Positions 8,537 through 17,827 of a DNA stretch of 54,504 nt are shown piece by piece. The DNA lies in contig CBCYMI010000013.1 of assembly GCA_965183855.1 (NCBI GenBank), forward strand, positions 1-54,504, read 5' to 3'. Position 1 is the stretch's first letter, and each line of letters starts with the position of its first letter. A program made the position numbers and the translations under genes. Below the pieces are notes generated by a model, which saw only the letters and a program-made list of their open reading frames with translations, made no database searches and had not been told where the DNA came from. Origin of the DNA: CBCYMI01 sp965183855. Its GTDB lineage: Bacteria; Pseudomonadota; Alphaproteobacteria; Caulobacterales; Maricaulaceae.

Positions 8537-9841
8537 TTAATTAAGTAATGGAGACCATGAAGGATCTGATGCGCCTCCTCCTGTTTTTATTTTCTGCAAA
8601 TTATTTCCCATAATATCAATACTCCAAATTTCACTATATCCCTGTTTTCCAGGAGTTTCTAACGTAAACATAAGAACACGACCATTTGGAGACCATGTTG
8701 GACCTTCAACAAAAAAAGCCTCTGTTAATAGCCTTTCTTGTCCTAAATGACCTGTTTTTAAGACACCAATATAGAATTTTCCTTTTTGATTTTTTGTAAA
8801 AGCAATCAGATCTCCTCTTGGAGACCAGACGGGTGTTAAATATCTTCCTTCTCCAAAACTGATTCTTTGAATGCTATGATTGACTAAATCCAATGTATAA
8901 AGCTGAGGACTTCCGCCTCTGTCTGAATTGAAGACTATTTTTTTGCCATCTGGTGAAAAAGAAGGGGATGTATCAATAGAAGGATTTTTTGTTAATCGAG
9001 ATAATTCTCGACTTTCAAGATCAACGATATAAATATCACTATTTCCATTTCGTTCCAGAGTAATACATATTTTCTTACCATCAGGTGAAAAACGAGGAGA
9101 AAATGCCATGCCCTCATATTTCCCCAATCTTCCTCTACTATTCCTGTCTAAATCATATAAAAAGATTTGAGGCGTGCCTGTTTCATATGAAATATAACTG
9201 ATTGCTCTGTTTGATGGAGAAAAACGAGGCGTTAAAACCAAATAATTACCTGAAGTCAAATAATGTTTATTCACGCCATCTTGATCCATGATTGTAAGTC
9301 GTTTCTTTCGGTTCGTTTTGGATCCTGTTTCAGATATAAACACGATCTGAGTATCAAAATAACCTTTTTCTCCTGTTAGTCTCTCATAAATAAGATCTGA
9401 AATCCGATGTCCCATTTTTCTCCAGTTTTTCTTTGGAGCCGATAATTTAAATGCAAGCATTTCTTCTGCAGGAAATAATCCCCATAAACGAAAAATAACT
9501 TCCAGTTCTTCATATGAATTAAAAACAGTTTCTCCAACGAGTAAAGCTTCTACATTCTGGGTTTTCCAATACTTAAAATCAGGTTCCTGGTTTGCTTTAT
9601 AATCAATCTCATTATAAGCTTTTTTCCTGATAGGATTAAACAATCCCGATTTTTTAAGATTAGCTGAAATAATCTCTGATAAATCCTTACCATACTTTAT
9701 TTCTTCTGCTGTTTTCCCTTGAAATTTTAATACGGCAATTGGTAAAGGGTTAAGGTTTCCTTTTGTAATATCAAGCTTTAAATCAGCCCATGTAACAATT
9801 GGAAGAAAAAGAAAAATAAGGGCAGAAAAAAAAGACTTCAT
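8537..9841 (-). CDS. tolB: Tol-Pal system beta-propeller protein TolB
   Basis: Periplasmic protein bridging TolA and Pal. The 434 aa match the family length. There is a signal peptide (MKSFFSALIFLFLPIVTWA, then D), an N-terminal alpha/beta domain to about residue 165, and a six-bladed propeller shown by repeated SPDGKKI and FSPS-type blade turns (SPRFSPDGKKICIT, SPSFSPDGKKIVF, PVWSPRGDLIAF, PTWSPNGRVLMF, PSWSP). It lies between tolA and pal with about 190-200 bp on either side, wider than in most genomes, in line with the loose packing of this window. Confidence 0.98.
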   Translation of the reverse strand: MKSFFSALIFLFLPIVTWADLKLDITKGNLNPLPIAVLKFQGKTAEEIKYGKDLSEIISANLKKSGLFNPIRKKAYNEIDYKANQEPDFKYWKTQNVEALLVGETVFNSYEELEVIFRLWGLFPAEEMLAFKLSAPKKNWRKMGHRISDLIYERLTGEKGYFDTQIVFISETGSKTNRKKRLTIMDQDGVNKHYLTSGNYLVLTPRFSPSNRAISYISYETGTPQIFLYDLDRNSRGRLGKYEGMAFSPRFSPDGKKICITLERNGNSDIYIVDLESRELSRLTKNPSIDTSPSFSPDGKKIVFNSDRGGSPQLYTLDLVNHSIQRISFGEGRYLTPVWSPRGDLIAFTKNQKGKFYIGVLKTGHLGQERLLTEAFFVEGPTWSPNGRVLMFTLETPGKQGYSEIWSIDIMGNNLQKIKTGGGASDPSWSPLLN

Positions 9842-10046
9842 TATTATTTGACTCCATATGTTTTTATCAAAAAATGATAGATTTTATAATAAAATTTCTT
9901 TTTATAAAATCTTTGTATTCCAGATAATCCTATAAATTAACCTATGATATATCTGATTTTACAGATTGATAGAAGACTAAAATTGCTTATTTATTAAAAA
10001 ATCTTTACGTCATGTTTATATTCAACTTCTTAAGAAAGATATCAGT

Positions 10047-10973
10047 TTAAAATGAATCTGGTATAAATCGAATGGTAATTTCTTTCCATTCTTCGTACCG
10101 TGTAACAGGAAGCTTTTGATAAGGTGCACATTTTTCGACAGCCTGAACAGCTTGCTCCGCAGCACGAATAAGATAAGAATTATCACGGGCATGTATTTTT
10201 TCTATATCTATAATTTCAGGTTTTTCTATCAAATGACCTTCCTGATCCAAAGAAATATGAATTTCAACAATTAGTTTTCTGTCATTTGGTGTTCCAATTG
10301 GCATGTACCAACACTGATTAATTTTTGTTCTTATCAAATCTGTTAATGAAATTTTTTTTTCTTCTTCAATTTGCTCATTAGTATAAACTTCTGTTTTGCT
10401 TTCTACAAGTATTTCCAAATTATTCAAATTGTCCAGAAATTCTGATTTTTGATTTTCAGGTTTTTCTTCTTCGGGCTCCAGTTTTGGCAAAGGCTGTTTG
10501 GGCGCTGGCTTTTCAGGTTTTTCTTCTTTGGGCTCCAGTTTTGGCAAAGGCTGTTTAGGCGCTGGCTTTTCAGGTTTTTCTTCTTTGGGCTCCAGTTTTG
10601 GCAAAGGCTGTTTGGGCGCTGGCTTTTCAGGTTTTTCTTCTTCGGGCTCCAGTTTTGGCAAAGGCTGTTTAGGCGCTGGCTTTTCAGGTTTTTCTTCTTC
10701 GGGCTCCAGTTTTGGCAAAGGCTGTTTAGGCGCTGGTTTTTCAGATTTTTCTTCTTTGGGCTCCAGTTTTGGCAAAGGTTGTTTGGGCGCTGGCTTTTCA
10801 GGTTTTTCTTCTTTGGGTTTTTTATTTAGAACCGTCTTGTTTTTAATTGGTGCAAATATAGCGTTAACAGCTATATAATTAGGCACATCAATATTCTTTA
10901 GGTTTCCTGAGAACAATAAGGAAATTCCTAATATAAAATGTATTCCAAGAGATAAGAAAAAACTGAACCTCAA
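10047..10973 (-). CDS. tolA: TolA-like energy-transducing protein with 19-residue repeat linker
   Basis: TolA transmits proton-motive force from TolQR to TolB and Pal across the periplasm. The 308-aa product has a single N-terminal TM (FSFFLSLGIHFILGISLLF) with the small-residue/His pattern of TolA and TonB anchors. A linker of six exact-length 19-residue units (K/E)EEK(P/S)EKPAPKQPLPKLEP covers residues 54-167, plus a partial seventh. A C-terminal TolA/TonB-like domain (LIRTKINQCWYMPIG ... EEWKEITIRFIPD) follows. The long Ala-rich helix of enteric TolA is replaced by this Pro/Lys/Glu linker. The start is TTG, supported by AAGGA ten bases upstream. The position after tolR and the C-domain make TolA more likely than TonB. 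Confidence 0.9.
   Translation of the reverse strand: MRFSFFLSLGIHFILGISLLFSGNLKNIDVPNYIAVNAIFAPIKNKTVLNKKPKEEKPEKPAPKQPLPKLEPKEEKSEKPAPKQPLPKLEPEEEKPEKPAPKQPLPKLEPEEEKPEKPAPKQPLPKLEPKEEKPEKPAPKQPLPKLEPKEEKPEKPAPKQPLPKLEPEEEKPENQKSEFLDNLNNLEILVESKTEVYTNEQIEEEKKISLTDLIRTKINQCWYMPIGTPNDRKLIVEIHISLDQEGHLIEKPEIIDIEKIHARDNSYLIRAAEQAVQAVEKCAPYQKLPVTRYEEWKEITIRFIPDSF
10473..10814 (-). repeat. Six tandem 57-bp repeats inside tolA
   Basis: A 57-bp minisatellite (19 codons) is repeated six times head to tail with a few base differences (Lys/Glu at unit position 1, one Pro to Ser). Because 57 is a multiple of three and the units are nearly identical, two antisense frames also stay open across the array; these are shadows, not genes. 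Near identity of the units suggests recent expansion. Confidence 0.95.
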
Positions 10974-11111
10974 AACTTAAAAATCCTTATTGATCTATGA
11001 CCCTTTCACAGCCTGTTTTGGTTCTTAAATACGTAATATATCGTGTATATTCTGCTTCACAATACATGTGTATAAACCCTGTTATAGTATGATTTAAAAT
11101 AATTCTAATTT

Positions 11112-11588
11112 TTATTTTTCCTCAGAGTCAGATATGATTTCTTTATCATTATTCGCAATAAAACTATCTGTTACAAGTGCTAAATTAGAAAATCCTGCTT
11201 TGTTAATATGAGCCATAACGCTTACAACATAACCATAATCAACATTTGCATCTGCTCTGATATATAATCTTTCCTGAAAATTATTTCCAGATAGCTGTAT
11301 TAATGAGTTCACTAATATTTTAAAATCAACTTCTGATTCCTGTAAATAAACCTGTCCTTCCTTATTAATTGTAATATTAATTGGTTTGCTTTTTGAAGGT
11401 AATGCATTTGCATCTGTTTTTGGAAGGTCAATTGGAACTCCAACATTCAAAAGAGGGGCTGAAATCATAAAAACAATAAGCAAGACAAGCATTACATCCA
11501 CTAAAGGCGTAATGTTAATTTCAGCCTGATGTTTAAATCTAAAACGATGTCTTCTTTCTGAAAGTTTTGGTAGCATATTTATATTCAT
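11112..11588 (-). CDS. tolR: Biopolymer transport protein TolR
   Basis: Inner-membrane partner of TolQ in the proton-driven motor. The 158 aa contain one N-terminal TM beginning INITPLVDVMLVLLIVFMI, with the conserved Asp in the TM (the proton-conducting residue), followed by a periplasmic ExbD/TolR domain (IDLPKTDANALPS..., YIRADANVDYGYVVSVM). Its ATG overlaps the tolQ stop as ATGA, so the two are translationally coupled in the stoichiometric motor complex. A slightly extended acidic tail (ISDSEEK) is unremarkable. Confidence 0.97.
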   Translation of the reverse strand: MNINMLPKLSERRHRFRFKHQAEINITPLVDVMLVLLIVFMISAPLLNVGVPIDLPKTDANALPSKSKPINITINKEGQVYLQESEVDFKILVNSLIQLSGNNFQERLYIRADANVDYGYVVSVMAHINKAGFSNLALVTDSFIANNDKEIISDSEEK

Positions 11589-12298
11589 GATTGATTTCCC
11601 ACATTAAACCTTTTTGACAGGATTGTTATTAATTCATCGGCATAATTCTCTAATTGTACAGTATAAGAAGATAATTTTCCTGTAATAATATTATAAAAAA
11701 TAACAGCTGGAATTGCTGCAAAGAGACCTAATGCAGTTGCAAAAAGAGCTTCTGCGATACCAGGGGCAACAACCGCAAGATTTGTATTTTGAGAGGTGGC
11801 AATTGCACGAAATGAATTCATAATTCCCCAAACAGTTCCCAAAAGCCCTATAAACGGTGCAGAAGAGCTAATGACTGCCAAAATACCAATTCCTGATTCT
11901 AAACGATTAAGATCACGAGATAACGATAAATTGACAGCTCTTTCAACCCTGTTTTGAGCACTGATAACATCCAAATCTTTTGAAACGCCTAATTGGCGAT
12001 TTTCTTCCCATTCTCGCATGGCCCCAGAAAAAATACGGGCAAACGGATCTTTAGCTGGATTCAAGAGCTTTTCTTTAAGCTCATTAATATTCAAACCTGA
12101 CCAAAAAACAGATTCAAACTTTTTCTTTTGGTACTTAATAAGAGATAAATTAATGAATTTCTCAATAATAATGGTCCATGACCATATTGATGCAATACCT
12201 AAAATGACCATTACAATTTTTACAACAATATCAGCCTTTAAAAAAAGATTGAAAAAAGAGAAACTGTCAGCTGATGTAATTAATGCTTCAATACCCAT
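11585..12298 (-). CDS. tolQ: Tol-Pal motor subunit TolQ
   Basis: MotA/ExbB-family inner-membrane protein that forms the ion channel with TolR. The 237 aa show three TM segments: about 22-42 (IVVKIVMVILGIASIWSWTII), 138-160 (GILAVISSSAPFIGLLGTVWGIM) and 170-200 (GIAEALFATALGLFAAIPAVIFYN). The GLLGTVWGIM and EALFATALGL motifs are diagnostic. ATG at 12298 has an AAGGAAA Shine-Dalgarno. Second gene of the tol block; overlaps tolR. Confidence 0.98.
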   Translation of the reverse strand: MGIEALITSADSFSFFNLFLKADIVVKIVMVILGIASIWSWTIIIEKFINLSLIKYQKKKFESVFWSGLNINELKEKLLNPAKDPFARIFSGAMREWEENRQLGVSKDLDVISAQNRVERAVNLSLSRDLNRLESGIGILAVISSSAPFIGLLGTVWGIMNSFRAIATSQNTNLAVVAPGIAEALFATALGLFAAIPAVIFYNIITGKLSSYTVQLENYADELITILSKRFNVGNQS

Positions 12299-12413
12299 GT
12301 TTTTTTCCTTGTTTTGTAAGAACTCTTTTTAAAAATAGAATTCCAATATTTATCGGTTTTCTACCAAATCGCATATTCAACCTTTTATGATTTTTAATTC
12401 ACTGCTGATAAAA

Positions 12414-12860
12414 CTATCTCTCATTTTGATTTGTTAATTTTGACTTTATGGCGTGATACAAATCTTTCGGAAAGCGATATGGTTTTCCCTCATGATTAAT
12501 CCCTACAACACAAACATCCAATTGAGCCATGATTTGATTTTTGTGGATTATTTCCTGATGAAATGTAATACTTGCTGTGCTTAGTTTTGTAACCAAAGTA
12601 CAAATTTCAATCAAACTCTCAATTTTAATGATTGCAAAATAATCAAGTGTCAAAGATTTAATCGTAAATGCTCTTGGTGGATCATAAGTTAATAATTTCT
12701 GATGACCTGTTCCTAATTCTCGTAAAAAATCTGATCTGGCTCTTTCGAAATATTTTAAATAGTTTGCATGATAAACAGCACCTGTGAAGTCTGTATCTTC
12801 GTAATAAACTCTAATAAAAGATTTATAAGGCTTCATTGAAATGGCTTGTTCTTGATGCAT
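12414..12860 (-). CDS. ybgC: Tol-Pal-associated acyl-CoA thioesterase YbgC
   Basis: Hot-dog fold thioesterase acting on acyl-CoA or acyl-ACP; its link to Tol-Pal is mainly by conserved gene order. The 148 aa show the YbgC signature RVYYEDTDFTGAVYHANYLKYFERAR, including the catalytic Asp (EDTDFTG) and the Tyr-His pair. First gene of the tol block, 115 bp upstream of tolQ. An upstream promoter is expected in the 245-bp AT-rich spacer 12861-13105, but no convincing boxes were found. Confidence 0.96.
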   Translation of the reverse strand: MHQEQAISMKPYKSFIRVYYEDTDFTGAVYHANYLKYFERARSDFLRELGTGHQKLLTYDPPRAFTIKSLTLDYFAIIKIESLIEICTLVTKLSTASITFHQEIIHKNQIMAQLDVCVVGINHEGKPYRFPKDLYHAIKSKLTNQNER

Positions 12861-13105
12861 AATTGTTAACTCATTTATATGCTTTTTGTTCCTATTATAA
12901 ATAGATTATATTATTTTTTACGTATAAATTAACAATAAAATATGAATCTATCTGTATTTTCATATACTTGTTTTATAATTCTAAAAAATATTTTTCTGAC
13001 AGGCTTGCTTCTTTTATTAGATTGTTTTTCAATTCACGCATGCAATAATACGCATGTTAACCTAAAATATCCTGTTTAAGTAATGTTTATATCAGGTTTT
13101 AGACC

Positions 13106-14635
13106 TTATTTTTGGAGAATAAATTGGCGCATATCTTTTGTTAATTTCTCAATCGCAGGATGATAAATATACATCATATGACCCGCATCATAATAATGCA
13201 TAAAAACACGGTTTCTATCAAATCCAGGCTGGGAAAAAGTAATTTCTGTTGCAAAAAAAGGAGTTGCAAGATCATAATAACCATTTGCAACCATAACTTT
13301 CAGATCCTTATTCTGTCGCATAGCACGCTCTAACCACGGGGCAACATTCAGATATGAATTCATACCCCCTGCCTCATTTGTTTGCCAATTCCATGGATAC
13401 ACATTTCCAATTGTTTTATAAGGTCTTTCAATTTCAATACCAAGATCATTAATAAAATAATCCATAATGGATGCCGTAAAAGCACTATCAACGCCATACC
13501 CTGAAGGATCACCTTCTGGCCACTCACCAACACCATCTGGTTCTTTTCCTGTAAATCGAGAGTCAAAGCGCCCAACCGATAGGTTTTGATCTCTTAATAA
13601 TTCTCTTTGAAATTGTCCAAGGCGAATGCGAAGATTTGCTCTATCAATAAAGGATTCTGAAAGCCCTGTATATAATGCCAGTTTTTGAACGAGATTCTGA
13701 TGCTTATCTTCAGATAAGGTTTGTCCATAAAACAAGGAGGGTAGGTATTCTTCCAAGGCAAAATGACGGACTTCCTCTAAAAAAGATTTAAAATCATGGT
13801 TCCATTTAGATGAATCAATTTTCTTATGATACCAGCTTGTTGCCGCATAACTTGGAAATAATCCTATATAACCAACATCATTTCCAGGATCTGTTGAGTC
13901 CAGCTGGAAATTAAGAATAGAAGAAACCAAAATAATCCCATTGATTGGAATATCTGACCATCCCGTTTCAAGCTTATTTACCAAGGCTGCGGCTCTGGTT
14001 GTTCCATAACTTTCACCAACAAGATAAATTGGGGCATTCCAGCGTTTATGTTTTGTAAGCCATCTCCGAATAAACTCATAAATAGAATGTACATCTTCTT
14101 CAACCCCCCAAAATTGTTTACTAGATGCCTTACCAAGTGTATGTGACCATCCAGAACCTACAGGGTCAATAAAAACAAGATCTGCAATATCTATTAAACT
14201 ATATGGATTAGAAATAACCTGATAGGGAGGAGCTCCATCATCAGAAGGGGTATCTGAAATAGAAACATGTTTAGGACCTAAAACTCCCATATGCAACCAA
14301 AGAGAAGCAGAACCTGGACCACCATTAAAGATAAATAAAACGGGGCGTTTTTTATCTGTTTTAAGTTGAAAATAACTGGTAGAAAAAATAGAAGCTATTT
14401 CTTTTTCCTGTTTTTCATCTTTTAGATAAATTTCTTCAGCAATAACTTGATATTTAATAATTTTATTGTTTAACCGAATGCTTTGTTGGCGTTTAAAAAC
14501 TTTTGGAAGCTGTTTTGAATCTGGTGTTTCTTCTAAAGATTGCTCGTTGGGCATTCCATCATGAGCGGGGTGAGAAAAAGAAGTGCTAAAACTAAAAACA
14601 AGAAGAATAAAAATCAAAAACCAGTTCTTTTTCAT
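13106..14635 (-). CDS. Exported S10-family serine carboxypeptidase-like protein
   Basis: Alpha/beta-hydrolase of peptidase family S10. From the ATG at 14635 (GAGAG eight bases upstream; a GTG three codons earlier is the alternative) the product is 509 aa with a signal peptide (KKNWFLIFILLVFSFSTSFS). Catalytic residues can be placed: the Ser in LVGESYGTTRAA, the Asp in ANGYYDLATPFFATE, and the His in YDAGHMMYIY. The oxyanion region FIFNGGPGSASLWLHMG is also present. A periplasmic peptidase or acyltransferase is expected; substrate unknown. Related genes are common in acetic acid bacteria. It stands alone, divergent from gshA. Confidence 0.92.
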   Translation of the reverse strand: MKKNWFLIFILLVFSFSTSFSHPAHDGMPNEQSLEETPDSKQLPKVFKRQQSIRLNNKIIKYQVIAEEIYLKDEKQEKEIASIFSTSYFQLKTDKKRPVLFIFNGGPGSASLWLHMGVLGPKHVSISDTPSDDGAPPYQVISNPYSLIDIADLVFIDPVGSGWSHTLGKASSKQFWGVEEDVHSIYEFIRRWLTKHKRWNAPIYLVGESYGTTRAAALVNKLETGWSDIPINGIILVSSILNFQLDSTDPGNDVGYIGLFPSYAATSWYHKKIDSSKWNHDFKSFLEEVRHFALEEYLPSLFYGQTLSEDKHQNLVQKLALYTGLSESFIDRANLRIRLGQFQRELLRDQNLSVGRFDSRFTGKEPDGVGEWPEGDPSGYGVDSAFTASIMDYFINDLGIEIERPYKTIGNVYPWNWQTNEAGGMNSYLNVAPWLERAMRQNKDLKVMVANGYYDLATPFFATEITFSQPGFDRNRVFMHYYDAGHMMYIYHPAIEKLTKDMRQFILQK

Positions 14636-14892
14636 CTGAAACACTCTCTGAAATCATGAATAATTAAATTTTATGCAACAAGACCAGATAAGAAATTAGG
14701 GTGGTTTTCTGTTTTAGAAAGTTAGCTAAACCCTATACTTATTTTAAAAATTAATCTCTCATTCTTGATATAAAAAAATTAACGTCATAGTCTTCTTGAA
14801 TAATGTATGTTAAAAAAGTTGAGTCGAATAAACCAGCTTAAAAAGATAATAAGGTCAGCTTTGTTTGTCAATGAGTATATTCGGGAGCCTGT

Positions 14893-16362
14893 ATGAATCA
14901 TGACTATTTAAGAAAAAAGAAGAGATTAATTCCAGAATTATCTGAGAATAAAACTCCAAAACATCAAAATAAACAAATGATAAATGGAATAAAACAAGAA
15001 AAATATGCAAACGATGAAATGCAAATCATTGAATCCAAAACAGACTTAATAGAAAGTTTCGAAAAATCAGAAAAAATACCTAAAAAATGGCGCATTGGAA
15101 CAGAACACGAAAAAATTCCTTTTTATAAAAGTAATTTTGGGGTGGTTCCACATGAAGGGAAAAAAGGAATAGAAGCTATTCTAGCCTTGTTTGTAAAAGA
15201 ATTCGGATGGTCTGAAGTTAGAGAACAGGGAAAGTTAACTGCTCTTTCCAGAAATGGAGCAAGCATAACATTAGAACCTGGAGGGCAATTTGAATTATCT
15301 GGTAAACCTCTTAAAAATTTACATGAAACCTGTCAGGAAGTAGATGGACATTTAAAAGAAGCCAGACATGTCGGAGACGCGTTAGATATTGGATTCTTGG
15401 GAATTGGATTTCAACCAAAATGGTCCCTTTCAGCCTATCAGATTATGCCAAAATCAAGATACCATATTATGAAAAATTATATGCGCCAGGTCGGTAGTTT
15501 AGGACACCAAATGATGTTTCGCTCTGCGACAGTTCAGGTTAATCTTGATTATTCAGATGAAGCAGATATGAGAATAAAATTTAGAACCGCTCTTGCTTTA
15601 CAGCCTTTTGTAACAGCATTATTTGCAAATTCACCTTTTCTAGAAGGACGCCCATCAGGTTTTTTATCCTATCGTGCTTATGTTTGGGGAGATGTGGATA
15701 CGGATCGAACGGGAATGCTGCCTTTTGTATTTGATTCTGAATTTAGTTATGAACATTATGTTGATTATGCTCTTGATGTCCCTTTATACTTTGTCGTTCG
15801 AAATAATCGTTATATAGATACATCAGGAGAAAGTTTTCGTAAGTTTCTAAAGGGGGAACTACCCCAGCTTAAAGGAGAAAAACCAACATTAACGGATTGG
15901 AATAATCATCTTTCTACTCTGTTTCCAGAAGTCAGAATGAAATCATTTTTGGAAATGAGAGGCGCTGATTCTGGACCTTGGAAAACGCTTTGTGCCTTGC
16001 CTGCTTTTTGGGTTGGAATATTATATGATTCAGATGTGCTTCAAGCCGTTTGGGATATGGTTAAGGATATGACTGTTTATGAAAGAGAAGCATTGCGAAG
16101 AACAGCGCCCGTTTTAGGGCTTAAAGCACCATATCGAAATACAGAAATTGGAAAAATATTGTTAAAATTAATCGAGCTTGCAGAAACAGGTTTAAAAAAG
16201 CGGGCCATCCATAATATTATGAAACAAGATGAAACTAAATATTTATGGTCTTTAAAGGAAATATTAAGATTACAAAAAACTCCTGCGGAAAAATTATTGG
16301 ATCAGTATTATAATGAATGGAATCAGCAGATTGATTTTATTTTTGCAGAAATGGTCTATTAA
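14893..16362 (+). CDS. gshA: Glutamate--cysteine ligase (alphaproteobacterial/plant type)
   Basis: Catalyses the first step of glutathione synthesis, joining glutamate and cysteine with ATP. The conserved start of the family is WRIGTEHEKIPF (here about residues 66-77), followed by EPGGQFELSG (about 134-143), the SATVQVNLDY substrate strand and the LEMRGADSGPW segment. The 489 aa include about 45 lysine-rich residues before the domain. The upstream ATG is kept because GGGAG lies just six bases before it; the ATG at 15019 (MQIIESKTDLIES) would remove the extension. No gshB is in the window. Divergent from the S10 gene. Confidence 0.95.
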   Translation: MNHDYLRKKKRLIPELSENKTPKHQNKQMINGIKQEKYANDEMQIIESKTDLIESFEKSEKIPKKWRIGTEHEKIPFYKSNFGVVPHEGKKGIEAILALFVKEFGWSEVREQGKLTALSRNGASITLEPGGQFELSGKPLKNLHETCQEVDGHLKEARHVGDALDIGFLGIGFQPKWSLSAYQIMPKSRYHIMKNYMRQVGSLGHQMMFRSATVQVNLDYSDEADMRIKFRTALALQPFVTALFANSPFLEGRPSGFLSYRAYVWGDVDTDRTGMLPFVFDSEFSYEHYVDYALDVPLYFVVRNNRYIDTSGESFRKFLKGELPQLKGEKPTLTDWNNHLSTLFPEVRMKSFLEMRGADSGPWKTLCALPAFWVGILYDSDVLQAVWDMVKDMTVYEREALRRTAPVLGLKAPYRNTEIGKILLKLIELAETGLKKRAIHNIMKQDETKYLWSLKEILRLQKTPAEKLLDQYYNEWNQQIDFIFAEMVY

Positions 16363-16516
16363 TATTTATCTCATGAATAAGAGCTTCATTCCTATTTTAA
16401 AGACTGAAAATAAATCAGAAATCATGCCTCCTTCTTTTATGAGTGAGAAGTCTCAGGAAGAGTTTGTGATTATATTGATTTAGTTATAGGTTCTTTTATT
16501 ATCAGAGACGATACGT

Positions 16517-17689
16517 TCAAATTTCATAAGAAATCTCATTAACCAGTCTATCCAGTACCAAACGCCCTTTTTCTGTCACACGTAAAAAGTGTTCATCAGA
16601 AATCGTATTAACAACAAACCATTTCTCATTCAAAAGCTGTTTTAATACCTTTGTTTTTATTGGAGTTCTTGCAATTTTCTCTATTTTTGAAAGTGACACG
16701 CCTTCCTGCGTTAATCTAAGTCCCATTAATAAGCTCTCATTTGCCCATTCTTGAGGAGATAATATTTCTGAATGAACGATTCCTGTTTTTTTTCGCTTAA
16801 CAGCCTGAATATACTCTTTTGGACGCGCATAAGTTTCATAGGATATTCTTTGATTATTTAATGTTAAACGAGCTTGCGCACCAGGTCCAAGCCCTGCCCA
16901 ATCTGCATTTTTCCAATAAGCCATATTATGCTTGGAGCGTGCTTGATCGTGACGGGCATGATTGGATATTTCATAGGATTGGAATCCTGCACTCTCACAT
17001 AAATATTGGGTTTGCTCATAAAATCGAGCAGATATTTCTTCTTTTAAAGGAATGACCTGATTTCGCCGAACCTGATTTTCCAAAGCTGTCTTTGCTTCTA
17101 TCGTCAGCTGATATAGGGAAATATGTTCAATTTCTGTTGAAAACAAAGTGCTTAATTCTATCTCCCAGCTTTTTTGAGTTTGACCAGGGCGTGCATAAAT
17201 CATATCAACTGAAACGCGGGGGAAAAAGGTTAATGCAGAGTTCAAAGCTCTAATTGCCTGTTTATAATCATGTAGTCTACCAAGCATTTTTAATGCTTGG
17301 TTATCTAAAGCCTGAATGCCTAAAGAAAGGCGTGTTACTCCCAGCTTTGAAAAAGCTTGAAAATGGTTTAAGTCAGAAGGGTTTGCCTCAAGAGCGATCT
17401 CTGTTTTTTCTGTTATTTCCCAAAGCTGATTTGCAGATTTAAGAAGTTTATCTAATTCATCTATTTTAAGCAATGAAGGAGTTCCACCACCAAAGTGAAT
17501 GCTTGACAATACTCTTGAACCTGTTAGCTCTCTCCAGTTTTTCATGTCAATCATGAATGCTTCTAATAATAAATCACTTCTCACCTGTTTTTTAAAGAGA
17601 TATACATTAAAGTTACAATACGGGCAGATTTTCTGACAATAAGGCCAATGAATATAAAGGGAAAGTGCTTTTTTCTGATCCTCTGACAT
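16517..17689 (-). CDS. hemW: Radical SAM heme chaperone HemW
   Basis: HemW binds heme and a [4Fe-4S] cluster and delivers heme to membrane enzymes; older annotation called it oxygen-independent coproporphyrinogen oxidase. The 390-aa protein has the radical SAM CxxxCxxC motif as C18-C22-C25 (YCQKICPYC), GGGTPSLL for SAM binding, and the family pattern LEANPSD, LGIQALD and VDMIYARPGQT. It lacks the N-terminal region of true HemN. Third gene of rph-rdgB-hemW, 138 bp after rdgB, with a hairpin in that gap. Confidence 0.95.
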   Translation of the reverse strand: MSEDQKKALSLYIHWPYCQKICPYCNFNVYLFKKQVRSDLLLEAFMIDMKNWRELTGSRVLSSIHFGGGTPSLLKIDELDKLLKSANQLWEITEKTEIALEANPSDLNHFQAFSKLGVTRLSLGIQALDNQALKMLGRLHDYKQAIRALNSALTFFPRVSVDMIYARPGQTQKSWEIELSTLFSTEIEHISLYQLTIEAKTALENQVRRNQVIPLKEEISARFYEQTQYLCESAGFQSYEISNHARHDQARSKHNMAYWKNADWAGLGPGAQARLTLNNQRISYETYARPKEYIQAVKRKKTGIVHSEILSPQEWANESLLMGLRLTQEGVSLSKIEKIARTPIKTKVLKQLLNEKWFVVNTISDEHFLRVTEKGRLVLDRLVNEISYEI

Positions 17690-17732
17690 GGTTTATTATA
17701 CTCGTTCGAAGAAAGCTAATCAATGCATTTAT

Positions 17733-17755
17733 AGCCCTAAGAGGGCTGTTTTTTT
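17733..17755 (+). terminator. Hairpin plus T tract, reading on the plus strand
   Basis: AGCCCT (17733-17738) and AGGGCT (17742-17747) form a GC-rich stem with a three-base loop, followed by G and seven T. This is a textbook intrinsic terminator for plus-strand transcripts, yet the flanking genes rdgB and hemW are both on the minus strand. On the minus strand the stem is preceded, not followed, by the homopolymer. It may block antisense transcription or be a remnant of a lost plus-strand gene. Confidence 0.5.
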
Positions 17756-17827
17756 AAGCGTTTATAAAAATCTTGTTTATCTTTTAGCAACTGAAGTTTA
17801 CGATTTATCTTTAACACACGATGATAT

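Noticed and set aside
10449..10878. Two overlapping 126-codon plus-strand frames rich in Phe/Arg or Gly/Ser
   Set aside because: They are antisense shadows of the tolA repeats; a 57-bp period keeps all frames open.
17756..17815. Short minus-strand frame LKINRKLQLLKDKQDFYKRL between rdgB and hemW
   Set aside because: Only 26 codons from a GTG, no ribosome binding site; too short to support despite its protein-like look.
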